A DNA stretch of 64,000 nt, from positions 9,803 through 73,802 of the forward strand of contig JBJHCH010000002.1 in the NCBI GenBank assembly GCA_050485905.1. The letters are read 5' to 3'. A program made the translations under genes and the position numbers. The notes beneath the pieces were generated by a model that saw nothing but the letters and a program-made list of their open reading frames with translations, was not told the DNA's origin and ran no database searches. The stretch is from JAWLCA01 sp050485905 (lineage in GTDB: Bacteria > Pseudomonadota > Alphaproteobacteria > Rhodobacterales > Rhodobacteraceae). Numbering within the stretch: the stretch's first letter is position 1; each line of letters opens with the position of its first letter. Positions 29,269 through 37,621 of the stretch are shown here, piece after piece.

Positions 29269-32200
29269 TCAGACCTCTCCCGCCGGGGCAGTGGCATGCA
29301 GCATCGCGAAGGTCTCGCCCCGTCGCGGTGCGTCGTCCGCATAGGTGGCCGCAAGGGGCGTGTCCCTCTGCGCGCCGACGAAAGCAAGCTGCTCACCGAC
29401 CCGGCGCGGGTTCGCCACGCGTTTGCGGATACAGTAACGGATCCGCGCGCGTTCGACATCGATCAGAAGCGAGCAGCCACCGTCGAAACTTGCCTGCGGC
29501 CCGTCGTCCGGTGTCCAGCTTTGCGTGACGTCGACCACCAGATCGGCGATCACCTCGCCGCTTTCCTTCACGCGCCGGGCGGGCCGGACGGAATTGACCA
29601 CGAAGGGATGCAACGTGCCCTTGACCTCGCGCGTCCGGCCAGATGCGCCTGCGACGGTCAGCGTCAGCGCCCCGGCGTCGCGCCGCAGCCCGATGGCCGC
29701 CAGCACCGCGTCCGACACGTTCTCCGACGCTCGTATCCAGCGCTGGAACTTGCGCACGTTCTCTTCGGTCAGCGCGTAGACCTCGGCGCGGTCGGCACTG
29801 CGGTTCCACGCCAGCGACATGCGGCCGAGCAGTTCCTCCAGCCCGTTCTCTGGTTGCAGGCCCGGCGGTTCCCAGATCAGGCTGTTGGGCGAGACATGCG
29901 CGATCCCCTCGATTGGGATACCGCGGCTGCGGAAGGCGGAAACGAAGGCAGTGCGATAGGCCAGCGGATCGTCAGGCACGATATCCGCATCGGCGGTGAT
30001 CAGGGCGCGCAGATACTCACCGAAGGTGATGTCGACCGGCGGGCAGTAATCCAGCGCGCGGATGCAGATCCGCAGGACATGCGATGCCGCGACCGACGCT
30101 TCATTGGTCAGACGGTGGACCAGATCATGCGGGATCTCGCCTTCCGGCAGAACGCCGGTGCCGCCGGTCGCCAGCCGGATCAGATCCTGGCCGCGACGTC
30201 GGTAGATCTGCAGGAACGCATCGAAAACTGCGGCGACCAGAACCGCGCCCCGAGCATGCGGCCCGCGCGCTGCAGAATAATCCGCGATCGACGGCTTGCG
30301 CGGGGTCCAAACCCTCTCCCCGTCGCGCTCCTCGTAGCCGCCCAGAAAGTCCCGGAGCGCGCCGTGTCCACCGATGCCTGCGCCGAACTGCTGCGCCAGC
30401 GCGCCCAGAACACTTTGCTGGCCCAGATCGCCGCGGGTGCGGGCGATCTCGGACTGCAGCGCTTCGGGGATGGAGAAGTGCTGGAAAAGCGCGACGATGT
30501 CCGAAAAAGCCTCGTGAAACGCCAGTACGTCGGGGTTCGTCGGGATCCGAAAGCGGCGGTGCAGCCCGTCGAGCAGCGCGTGTGTGGTCTCGTGCGCGAC
30601 GACGTCGTGGGACAGGCAGGTGAAGATCTGCCCGCCGGGCGGCAGATGCGCGGGGCCGTCGCTGCCGGCGCGGAAGTAGCCGAAGAGCAAGGCCTTTCGG
30701 TCGGGGCTGTAGTAGGCATTCGCCGCCCGCAGCGCATGGGGGTGAATCCGCAGCCGCGGCACGAAGCTCGTAACCATCCGGCCCGAGGCATCCCGTGTCT
30801 CGCGTGGAGCCCAGAGCGCGACGCGGCCAAGCGCACGCTCAAACGCGTCGATCGTACCCATGGCGACGGCATAGACCATCTGCTGGTGGAACTGCGGATC
30901 GGCCTCCGAGGGTTTCAGCCCGTCCGTCGCCAGGATCTCGGGCGCATCCAGATCCAAGGGCGCATAGGCGCAGCCGCTGGCCGGGTCGATGTCGATGATC
31001 TCCACATAGCGACCAACTGGGCCGGGCTCCAGCGCCTCCCACGGCACGTTAAGCGTCGCCTCGTTCAGCGAGAGTGTGTCCAGCCGGGCCGACATCGCCG
31101 GATCGAAGGCAAAGACCTTAAGCCGCCGACATGGCGGTTTTTCCCGATCCGGGTCGATGGCATGGCCAAGCTGGGCAAGGTGCAACTCTGCCTCGCCCGG
31201 CAGACGGTCCCTCAATCTCTGCGAGGCTCCGGGGCGGGCAGTGCGCGTCCCCGCAGCCCCGCTGAGTGCGTCGCGTAGCGTGACAGACGCGCCGGGCTGA
31301 TCGGCCAGTGCCTCGGCCAGTCGCCGACGATTGGCCGGATCCTCTGGCGGCTGGTCCGGTCCGTCGGGAAGCAGCGCCTCGATGTCCGACGACTGCGACA
31401 GTTGCAGCGCCTCAAGCTCCAGCATCCGCTGGCGGTTCGCGTCGCCGCCCTGCATCCCCAAACCCGTCAGCAACCGCAGCGGTGCGAAAGAGGCGGAATC
31501 CGGCGGGGTGCGGGTGAGTTGCGCCGGCTTGCGCGGCGCGCGCGCCAGTGCCTCGGCGGCCTGCAACCTGCCGCGCCCCAACCGGCTGGCATCTCCCATT
31601 GTGCCCCTTGGATCCGTCATCGCGGCACTGTCGAACAGGGCGCGGCGCACCGCCTCGACCTTCTGCCAGCCTTGCGGATAGGCATCCCAGACAGCGCGAT
31701 GCTTGGCGATCCAGAGTGCGGCTGCGGCAGCAACCTGCGGCGTGGCGGCCGAGGTGCCGGCGCCGTCGCTGTCGATCACGTTTGCGCAGCCCATCCGCGC
31801 CCAAGGCACGTTGGGCGTGCAGGCGGCGATCGTCGTCGTCATCTTCTGAGGCGGGCCGTAGTTCCCCGCCATGCGGCGCAGGCCCAGATCCGCATAGGGG
31901 CTGAAATCCGCCATCACCCCCGCCGCCGCCGTTACGCGGTTGAACCGGGCCGGATAGACGATCAGCCGGGTCGGTATGTTCCCGAAATTATTTCCCGCGG
32001 CGGTGACGAGTGTCACGCCCCGTTCATACAGCGCGTTGACCGCCTCGGCCCAGGCCTGCGAGGCGAGGCCGCCCATGCTCATCGTCACGACATGCACGAA
32101 GGTGGCAGGATCGCGGCAAAGCGAGTGGATGTAGTCGAACGCCTGCGCGATGGCCGAACTGCGCAGCAGCACCACCGCATCGGCGACGCGCAGCGGCACC

Positions 32201-32877
32201 ACCGAAACGCCCGGCGCGCAGCCCATCCCGGCCCCGGCCAGGATCGACAGCGTGCCGGTGCCGTGCCCGGAATTCTGGATCAGCCCGCTGCTGCGGTCGA
32301 TGGCAGAGTTGCGCGGATCGCCGTCGACGAAACTGCGCGCGAGGTTCGTCTCGAGGAACTTCGGCAGCGTGGAATGGGCGGGATCATAGCCGGTGTCGAT
32401 ATGGGCCACGCGCACATCCAGCTTGCGATCGCGGTTCGGAACCTCGGCGAACTGGCTGTAGTTGCGGTGGTGATGCCAGCGCGGCCAAGGGTCATTTCCC
32501 TGCGCCACGCGTGGGAAGGCCGAGTTCTGCGGCTCGGGCGCCGCGCAGCCCGCGGCCAGACGGCGCGCGGCCCTCTGCGGCGGATCGGCGACCCAGCGTT
32601 GGGCGATATCGGGTTCGGCGAATTCCACCGCCGGCGCCCCGTCGAAGCCCAGCCCCTGAGACAGGAGATCGTGGCACAGATCCCATGGCAGGGTTTCGGT
32701 CTCAGCCTCCAGCAGATGCCAGCGTGGTGTCTCTGCCGCGCCGAGTGCGGCCTCGCCTTCGATGCTGGGAAAAAGCGGCGCCGCCTGCATGCGGATCGCA
32801 CCCCGGCCGCTGCCCATCCGGAACGCTTCTGACAGCGCCCCCGCCTTTATCAGAATTCGTGTCTGGCCGTCCGACAT
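29269..32877 (-). CDS. Dual protease: S8 subtilase domain fused to an M4-like zinc metalloprotease domain
   Basis: A 1202-residue protein without signal peptide or clear membrane segment, so probably cytoplasmic. Residues about 150-450 form a subtilisin-like domain with a full catalytic set: Asp161 in HIDTGYD, His205 in NSGHGTGT, oxyanion Asn296 in AAGNN and Ser376 in GAGTSAATP. Residues about 580-1000 form a gluzincin domain: HETTH at 762-766, zinc ligand Glu789 in AFHEAFSD, and His874 in GPHARGAV, at the place of the thermolysin transition-state histidine. A C-terminal region of about 200 residues has no recognised domain. The start has GGGAGGG upstream. It is directly followed by the MBL-fold gene. 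Two intact protease sites of unlike class in one chain are unusual; the role is unknown. Confidence 0.88.
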   Translation of the reverse strand: MSDGQTRILIKAGALSEAFRMGSGRGAIRMQAAPLFPSIEGEAALGAAETPRWHLLEAETETLPWDLCHDLLSQGLGFDGAPAVEFAEPDIAQRWVADPPQRAARRLAAGCAAPEPQNSAFPRVAQGNDPWPRWHHHRNYSQFAEVPNRDRKLDVRVAHIDTGYDPAHSTLPKFLETNLARSFVDGDPRNSAIDRSSGLIQNSGHGTGTLSILAGAGMGCAPGVSVVPLRVADAVVLLRSSAIAQAFDYIHSLCRDPATFVHVVTMSMGGLASQAWAEAVNALYERGVTLVTAAGNNFGNIPTRLIVYPARFNRVTAAAGVMADFSPYADLGLRRMAGNYGPPQKMTTTIAACTPNVPWARMGCANVIDSDGAGTSAATPQVAAAAALWIAKHRAVWDAYPQGWQKVEAVRRALFDSAAMTDPRGTMGDASRLGRGRLQAAEALARAPRKPAQLTRTPPDSASFAPLRLLTGLGMQGGDANRQRMLELEALQLSQSSDIEALLPDGPDQPPEDPANRRRLAEALADQPGASVTLRDALSGAAGTRTARPGASQRLRDRLPGEAELHLAQLGHAIDPDREKPPCRRLKVFAFDPAMSARLDTLSLNEATLNVPWEALEPGPVGRYVEIIDIDPASGCAYAPLDLDAPEILATDGLKPSEADPQFHQQMVYAVAMGTIDAFERALGRVALWAPRETRDASGRMVTSFVPRLRIHPHALRAANAYYSPDRKALLFGYFRAGSDGPAHLPPGGQIFTCLSHDVVAHETTHALLDGLHRRFRIPTNPDVLAFHEAFSDIVALFQHFSIPEALQSEIARTRGDLGQQSVLGALAQQFGAGIGGHGALRDFLGGYEERDGERVWTPRKPSIADYSAARGPHARGAVLVAAVFDAFLQIYRRRGQDLIRLATGGTGVLPEGEIPHDLVHRLTNEASVAASHVLRICIRALDYCPPVDITFGEYLRALITADADIVPDDPLAYRTAFVSAFRSRGIPIEGIAHVSPNSLIWEPPGLQPENGLEELLGRMSLAWNRSADRAEVYALTEENVRKFQRWIRASENVSDAVLAAIGLRRDAGALTLTVAGASGRTREVKGTLHPFVVNSVRPARRVKESGEVIADLVVDVTQSWTPDDGPQASFDGGCSLLIDVERARIRYCIRKRVANPRRVGEQLAFVGAQRDTPLAATYADDAPRRGETFAMLHATAPAGEV

Positions 32878-32995
32878 TCTGTCCGACCCTCCCGGCCGCC
32901 GCGGCTAATTCCGTGCCGGCGAAGGGTGGCGCGTCGTCGCGTGCAAGTCAAAGGAAATCCAGTGCTTGACGCCTGTCGGCCCGCTATCGGACAGC

Positions 32996-33021
32996 AAAAA
33001 GGGGCGGATGACCGCCCCTTT
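32996..33021 (-). terminator. Terminator after the cold-shock gene
   Basis: On the minus strand AAAGGGGCGG, a TCAT loop and CCGCCCCTTT continue into a T-rich TTGC tail. It begins about 34 bases past the csp stop codon. Confidence 0.88.
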
Positions 33022-33054
33022 GAAAATTGACAGCTTCGCCGGTGTGGCGAGCGA

Positions 33055-33261
33055 TCAGGCCAGCGACAGGTTGGTCGCCGACTCGCGGCCGTCACGGCCT
33101 TTTTCCAGATCGAAGGTCACTTGCTGACCGTCGTCCAGGCTGCGCAGGCCAGCGCGCTCCAGCGCGGTGATGTGCACGAACACGTCCTTAGAACCGCCTT
33201 CGGGCTGGATGAAGCCGAAGCCCTTGGTGGCGTTGAACCATTTCACGGTGCCTTTGGCCAT
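33055..33261 (-). CDS. Cold-shock protein, CspA family
   Basis: A 68-residue single-stranded nucleic-acid chaperone with an OB fold. RNP1 (KGFGFIQ) and RNP2 (VFVHITAL) are both present, and the protein begins MAKGTVKWFNATKGFGFI. It melts RNA secondary structure at low temperature or in stationary phase. AAGGAGA precedes the ATG. The upstream gap to the DUF4399 remnant is about 185 bases and could hold a long structured leader, usual for csp genes; no thermosensor fold was worked out. A good terminator follows. Confidence 0.96.
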   Translation of the reverse strand: MAKGTVKWFNATKGFGFIQPEGGSKDVFVHITALERAGLRSLDDGQQVTFDLEKGRDGRESATNLSLA

Positions 33262-33446
33262 CGTGATGTCTCCTTCTAACAGTCTGCCCGCGGTATTGCG
33301 GCAGGTCGGCCCCGTTAGTCACTGAAGCGTCAGACTGTGGCCGGTTAGGGAGACAGAAGGTCGTCAGAGAGTAGCGTCGCGCTTTTGATATGGCCCATTC
33401 GGGCCGCAATTGCAATGGCGTTGCGGCCCGGCGGCGGTTCTCGGCG

Positions 33447-33707
33447 TCATTCCACCGTCAGTGTCAGCACCTCGGAAACGACCGGGGGATCGTGCGGGAC
33501 GTGGAACTCGTCACCCAGCAGCAGGATGAATGTGTGGGTGCCTGCGGGCAGGTCCAGCGTGGCCTGAGTCTGGCCGCCGCCAAAGTGGCTGTGTCGGTCG
33601 TCGGCAGGGATCGGCTCATCCATGTCGATCTCCTCGGGCGCGACATTGATCAGCAGATGGTGGTGGCCAGTGTTGTCGTGGCTGACGCCGGCCGGGGCGA
33701 TTCCCAT
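33447..33707 (-). CDS. DUF4399 domain protein, apparently 5'-truncated
   Basis: Eighty-six residues from the only in-frame ATG, beginning MGIAPAGVSHDNTGHHHLLI and containing HFGGGQTQATLDLPAGTHTF and DEFHVPHDPPV, which are core DUF4399 motifs rich in histidine. Family members normally start with a signal peptide and an additional strand pair before the GMG.APAG motif. Here the frame stays open upstream (..PPTFAFGLVG just before the Met, which still looks family-like), but then runs into the 3' end of rimO without any start codon or export signal. The gene therefore looks like a 5' deletion that fused its remnant to the rimO border. Expression and function are doubtful. Confidence 0.7.
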   Translation of the reverse strand: MGIAPAGVSHDNTGHHHLLINVAPEEIDMDEPIPADDRHSHFGGGQTQATLDLPAGTHTFILLLGDEFHVPHDPPVVSEVLTLTVE

Positions 33708-33769
33708 GCCGACGAGGCCGAAGGCGAAGGTCGGAGGATAGTGCGATGCAACCGAGCGGAAAGTGCGTG

Positions 33770-35140
33770 TCAGACCATTTGTCCCCAGAGGTCGTAGTCG
33801 CCGGCCTCTTCTACCTCGACGGTGACGATATCGCCGGGCGACAGGCTCTCAAAGCCTTCGTCGATGAACAGGTTGCCGTCGATCTCGGGCGCGTCGGCCA
33901 TGGCGCGGCAGGTCGCGCCGTCTTCATCCACCTCGTCCACGATCACTGGCAGGTGGCGTCCGACCTTGGCGGCGAGCTTTGCGGCGCTGATGGCTTGTGC
34001 CGCCTGCATGAAACGGTCCCAGCGGTCCTGCTTCACCTCTTCCGGCACATGGTCGGGCAGGGCGTTCGACCGGGCGCCGGCGACGTTCTCGTATTTGAAG
34101 CAGCCCACGCGGTCGAGTTGCGCCTCTGCCAGCCAGTCCAGCAGGGTCTGAAACTCCTCCTCCGTCTCTCCCGGATAGCCGACGATGAAGGTGGAGCGGA
34201 GCGTGATGTCGGGGCAGACCTGACGCCAGGCGGCGATTTCCTCCAGCGTTTTCGCGGCCGCGGCGGGGCGGGCCATGCGGCGCAAGGTGTCGGGGTGGGC
34301 GTGCTGGAAGGGGATGTCGAGATAGGGCAGCACCAGACCGTCCGCCATCAGCGGAATCAGGTCGCGGACATGGGGGTATGGGTAGACGTAGTGGAGGCGA
34401 ACCCAGGCGCCGAGGCTGCCGAGGTCGCGGACGAGGTCGGTGATGTGGGCGCGGTGGCCGTTGGCCTCGGCGTGTTTAAGGTCCACGCCATAGGCGCTGG
34501 TGTCCTGGCTGATGACCAGCAGCTCCTTCACGCCGCTTTCGACCAGCTTCTCGGCCTCTCGCAGCACGGCATGGGCGGGGCGGCTGGACAGGCGGCCGCG
34601 CATGTCGGGGATGATGCAGAAGCGGCACTTGTGGTTACAGCCCTCGGAGATCTTGAGGTAGCTGTAGTGGCGGGGGGTCAGCTTCACGCCGGCCGCCGGC
34701 ATCAGGTCGATGAACGGGTCGGGGCTGGGGGGGACGGCGGTGTGGACGGCGTCGAGCACCTGTTCGTATTGATGGGGTCCGGTGACGGCCAGAACCTTGG
34801 GGTGGGCGCCGGTGATGTAGTCAGGCTCTGCCCCCAGGCAGCCGGTGACGATGACGCGGCCGTTTTCGCGCAGGGCCTCGCCTATCGCGTCCAGGCTTTC
34901 GGCCTTGGCTGAATCCAGAAATCCGCAGGTGTTCACGATGACTGCTTCCGCGCCCTGATAGTCGGGGCTTATCGCGTAGCCCTCGGCGCGGAGGCGGGTC
35001 AGGATGCGCTCGCTGTCCACCAGCGCCTTGGGGCAGCCGAGGGAGACCATGCCGATGGTGGGCTGGCCGGGGCGGGGGGCCTCGGAAAATCGCGGGGCGG
35101 GGGCGAGGTCGGGGCGCAGGTTGGGCGGGTTCGTGGTCAT
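33770..35140 (-). CDS. rimO: Ribosomal protein S12 methylthiotransferase RimO
   Basis: A 456-residue radical SAM enzyme that methylthiolates an aspartate of ribosomal protein S12. The N-terminal UPF0004 domain carries cluster cysteines Cys36, Cys72 and Cys101; the radical SAM motif is CNHKCRFC with Cys168, Cys172 and Cys175; a C-terminal TRAM domain (about 390-456) binds substrate. TIGMVSLGCPKALVDSE and YLKISEGCNHKC are hallmark RimO sequences that separate it from MiaB. The ATG at 35140 gives the start MTTNPPNLRP; another lies three codons upstream, and neither has a strong ribosome-binding site. Confidence 0.96.
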   Translation of the reverse strand: MTTNPPNLRPDLAPAPRFSEAPRPGQPTIGMVSLGCPKALVDSERILTRLRAEGYAISPDYQGAEAVIVNTCGFLDSAKAESLDAIGEALRENGRVIVTGCLGAEPDYITGAHPKVLAVTGPHQYEQVLDAVHTAVPPSPDPFIDLMPAAGVKLTPRHYSYLKISEGCNHKCRFCIIPDMRGRLSSRPAHAVLREAEKLVESGVKELLVISQDTSAYGVDLKHAEANGHRAHITDLVRDLGSLGAWVRLHYVYPYPHVRDLIPLMADGLVLPYLDIPFQHAHPDTLRRMARPAAAAKTLEEIAAWRQVCPDITLRSTFIVGYPGETEEEFQTLLDWLAEAQLDRVGCFKYENVAGARSNALPDHVPEEVKQDRWDRFMQAAQAISAAKLAAKVGRHLPVIVDEVDEDGATCRAMADAPEIDGNLFIDEGFESLSPGDIVTVEVEEAGDYDLWGQMV

Positions 35141-35225
35141 CGCGGCCATATAGAGCGGCGGGGCTTGCGGGGGAAGGGGGTGGAATCGGGGGTCCGGCGC
35201 GGGATCGGGTGGTCATTTTCGCGGG

Positions 35226-35241
35226 TGTGCACGCGTGCACA
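35226..35241. repeat. 16-bp perfect palindrome
   Basis: TGTGCACGCGTGCACA is self-complementary and shares the CACGCGTG centre with the palindrome at 6847-6866. It lies in the rimO upstream gap, 26 bases from the dispersed 20-nt repeat, and could be a regulator site for rimO or part of a repeat element. Confidence 0.65.
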
Positions 35242-35267
35242 AAAAGTCAACGCATTGAAAAACAATG

Positions 35268-35287
35268 ATTTCCGATTTTTTGTTAAC
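35268..35287 (+). repeat. Dispersed 20-nt intergenic repeat, copy 2
   Basis: ATTTCCGATTTTTTGTTAAC matches copy 1 (6989-7008) exactly in reverse complement, and the match extends by one more C. It sits in the 395-base divergent gap between rimO and the nucleotidyltransferase gene, where no further gene was seen. The rest of that gap is GC-rich and featureless apart from a short GGGCGG/CCGCCC hairpin near 35440. Confidence 0.65.
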
Positions 35288-35535
35288 CGAATTTCAACCC
35301 TGTGCACGCCTAAGAACTGCGATCCCGCGCCCGGAACCGCAGCGATGCTGGCGCGTTGGCGATGTGGGAAAGGCAATGAGCACCCCGTCATGTGCCCGCC
35401 GTCTTTCCCGCTGGATCAACCGCGATCCGGTAGAGGAGGGCGGCCGAACCCGCCCGAGGTGAACCGGGAGCGTGTTAGATGCGAATAAAGCGGATGTTCA
35501 TGTCAAGTAGAGCCCAAAGGCGAGCAGAGACAGCG

Positions 35536-36315
35536 ATGCGGGCCGGGCCGCTACCGGAGGCTGACCAGATCAAGGCGGTCAAGACGGTGTTGCGCGGGAT
35601 GTTCAGGGATGACCTGCGCGGGCTTTACCTGCACGGGTCCGGTGTCTGGGGTGGCCTGCGTCCGCAGAGCGACCTTGATCTGCTGGCGGTCATCGACGGT
35701 GGCATGAGCGGCCCGCAGCGCGACAGGCTGCTGGATGCCTTGCTGCGCCTGTCGGGCCGCCACCCGGCCGTGCCGGGCCGGGCGCGGTGCATCGACCTGA
35801 TGGTGTGTCGCGCGGCGGATATGACCGAGGTTGGCTATCCGCCACGGGCAGAGTTCATCTATGGCGAGTGGCTGCGGGACGGGTTCGAGCGCGGCGAACG
35901 GCCCATGCCCGTGCAGGCTGCCGACATCACGCTGGTGCTGGCGCAGGCGCGCGAGCAGGCGGTGGCGGTGACTGGCCCGCTTGTGACGGAGGTTCTGCCC
36001 GAGATCCCGGCCGATCATGTCCGGCGGGCGATGCGCGAGGCTGTGCCGGAGCTTCTGGATGGATTGCGGGGGGATGAGCGGAACGTGCTGCTGACCCTTG
36101 CCCGGATCTGGCGCACCGGCGTATCCGGGCAGTTCGTGACGAAGAACGAGGCTGCCGCCTGGGCGATCCCGCGTCTGTCGGCTGTGCACGCCGCAACGAT
36201 CGACCATGCGCGGCGGGCCTATCTGGGCGAGGTTGCCGAGGACTGGGAAAATCGGGGTGACGATGTGCGACGGCTGGCGGAGCACCTTGCCGAGCGCGCG
36301 GTGGAGAGTTTGTAG
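35536..36315 (+). CDS. AadA-like aminoglycoside nucleotidyltransferase family protein
   Basis: About 259 residues when started at 35536, which matches the usual AadA length and places the catalytic motif at the normal distance from the N-terminus; ATGs at 35479, 35494 and 35500 would add up to 19 atypical residues. The nucleotidyltransferase motif YLHGSGVWGGLRPQSDLDLL contains Gly34-Ser35 and the metal aspartates Asp46 and Asp48. The C-terminal helical domain has NVLLTLARIWRTGVSGQFVT followed by KNEAAAWAIPRL, closely resembling ANT(3'') enzymes. AadA enzymes adenylylate streptomycin and spectinomycin. Many chromosomal relatives have not been shown to confer resistance, so drug modification is possible but unproven. 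No integron or mobile element is near. Confidence 0.78.
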   Translation: MRAGPLPEADQIKAVKTVLRGMFRDDLRGLYLHGSGVWGGLRPQSDLDLLAVIDGGMSGPQRDRLLDALLRLSGRHPAVPGRARCIDLMVCRAADMTEVGYPPRAEFIYGEWLRDGFERGERPMPVQAADITLVLAQAREQAVAVTGPLVTEVLPEIPADHVRRAMREAVPELLDGLRGDERNVLLTLARIWRTGVSGQFVTKNEAAAWAIPRLSAVHAATIDHARRAYLGEVAEDWENRGDDVRRLAEHLAERAVESL

Positions 36316-36364
36316 CGACGACCTGGCCGGGACCGGGCGGGGGCGGATCGGATAGGGGCTGGGG

Positions 36365-37453
36365 ATGATGGCGGGTCTGGTCTGGGCAGCGGTGGGGCTG
36401 CTGGTGTTCTTGACGATCCTGCCGATCAGCCGGTTGCCGCACGGCGCGGTGCGGTCGGCGAGTTTCGCGCGCCAGCAGATCATCGCGCTGACGGCGGCGA
36501 TGATGCCGCTGGCGGCGATCACCCTGCACGGGGGCGCGCTGTGGTCGGCGCTGGGGCTGCTGGCGGTGGTCATCGTGGTGCATCTGATCCACATCGGGCG
36601 GTTCTTCCCCACGGGGCGGGTGCAGACGCTGCCGGCCGATCCGGCGCTGGCAAAGGATAGTGACCGGCAGGTGCGGATCCTGACCGCGAATGTGCGCCAG
36701 TCGAACCGCGATTTCGCCCGTGCCGTCGCACTGATCGAGGGAGAGGCGCCCGACATCGCGATCCTGCTGGAGACGGACACGGACTGGGTCGCGGCGCTGG
36801 CGCCGCTGCATGCGACCTATCCCCATCGGGAGACGCGGCCGCAGGACAACGGCTATGGCATCGCCATTCTGTCGCGCCTGCCGCTGGAAGAGGTGGAGTG
36901 GCGCGAACTGGTGGTGGAGGACGTGCCCTCGGTGCGGCTGCGGTTGACCGTGGCGGGCGAGGCGGTGCGGCTTTACATCGTCCATCCGGAGCCGCCGGTA
37001 CCGCATCGCGGGACCGAGGGGCGGGACGCCGAGATCGGGCTGGTGGGGATGGAGGCGGCCGACGACCCGCTGCCCGCCATCGTGGCGGGCGATCTGAACG
37101 ACGTGGCATGGTCGCACACGACGCGGCGGTTTCAGCGGCTTTCGGGCCTGCTGGATCCACGGGTCGGGCGGGGGTTCTACAACACGTTTCACGCCCATAT
37201 CCCGGTCTGCCGCTGGCCGCTGGATCACCTGTTCCACGACCCCCGCTTCCGGCTGGTGGAGATGCGGCGGCTGCCCGACATCGGGTCGGACCATTTTCCC
37301 ATGCTCTTTGCCCTTGCGCTGGCGCCGGTGGCGAAAGCCGGTGAACACCCGCCGCCCGCAAACGGGCAGGACCGGCGCGAGATCCGCGAGATGGCTGCGG
37401 CCGAGCGCAGCACCGCGCGCGAGGCCATCGGCAGCGACTGGGAAAAGGAATGA
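36365..37453 (+). CDS. Membrane-anchored endonuclease/exonuclease/phosphatase (EEP) family protein
   Basis: A 362-residue protein. Three hydrophobic helices occupy the N-terminus (about 3-20, 38-55 and 60-78), then a soluble EEP domain follows from about residue 100: RILTANVRQSN, the metal-binding glutamate in APDIAILLETD, GIAILSRLPLEEV, VAGDLNDVAWS with the catalytic Asp-Asn pair, and the final GSDHFPMLFAL with the catalytic Asp-His. All key residues of the fold are present. Such anchored EEP proteins face the periplasm in related families and may cleave phosphodiesters of nucleic acids or lipids; the substrate is unknown. The C-terminal tail (about 325-362) is charged and low in structure. 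Confidence 0.85.
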   Translation: MMAGLVWAAVGLLVFLTILPISRLPHGAVRSASFARQQIIALTAAMMPLAAITLHGGALWSALGLLAVVIVVHLIHIGRFFPTGRVQTLPADPALAKDSDRQVRILTANVRQSNRDFARAVALIEGEAPDIAILLETDTDWVAALAPLHATYPHRETRPQDNGYGIAILSRLPLEEVEWRELVVEDVPSVRLRLTVAGEAVRLYIVHPEPPVPHRGTEGRDAEIGLVGMEAADDPLPAIVAGDLNDVAWSHTTRRFQRLSGLLDPRVGRGFYNTFHAHIPVCRWPLDHLFHDPRFRLVEMRRLPDIGSDHFPMLFALALAPVAKAGEHPPPANGQDRREIREMAAAERSTAREAIGSDWEKE

Positions 37454-37498
37454 TGCGATCTGCGCTTGGTAAGGTCGGTTACGCCTCCTCATCTTCCC

Positions 37499-37518
37499 GC
37501 CCGTGCGCCAGCACGGGC
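37499..37518. terminator. Hairpin between convergent genes
   Basis: GCCCGTGC and GCACGGGC pair around a GCCA loop. The following hundred bases contain further long GC-rich complementary stretches (for example GCGCCCG with GCGGGCGC). The block lies between the EEP gene and a convergent oxidoreductase gene, so it probably acts as a two-way terminator, although no T tract is present. Confidence 0.45.
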
Positions 37519-37621
37519 AGCGCCCGACCGCCCCCCAGGGCGGGCGCTTCGCTTCCGCCCACGGCCGGTCGCCGCCCGTGCTTGCCGAACCGATCAACCC
37601 GATTTGGCGTGACCAGAGGAC

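Noticed and set aside
26138..33055. A genomic island inserted at tRNA-Ser
   Set aside because: No integrase and no duplicated tRNA 3' end were found, so only the geometry is suggestive.
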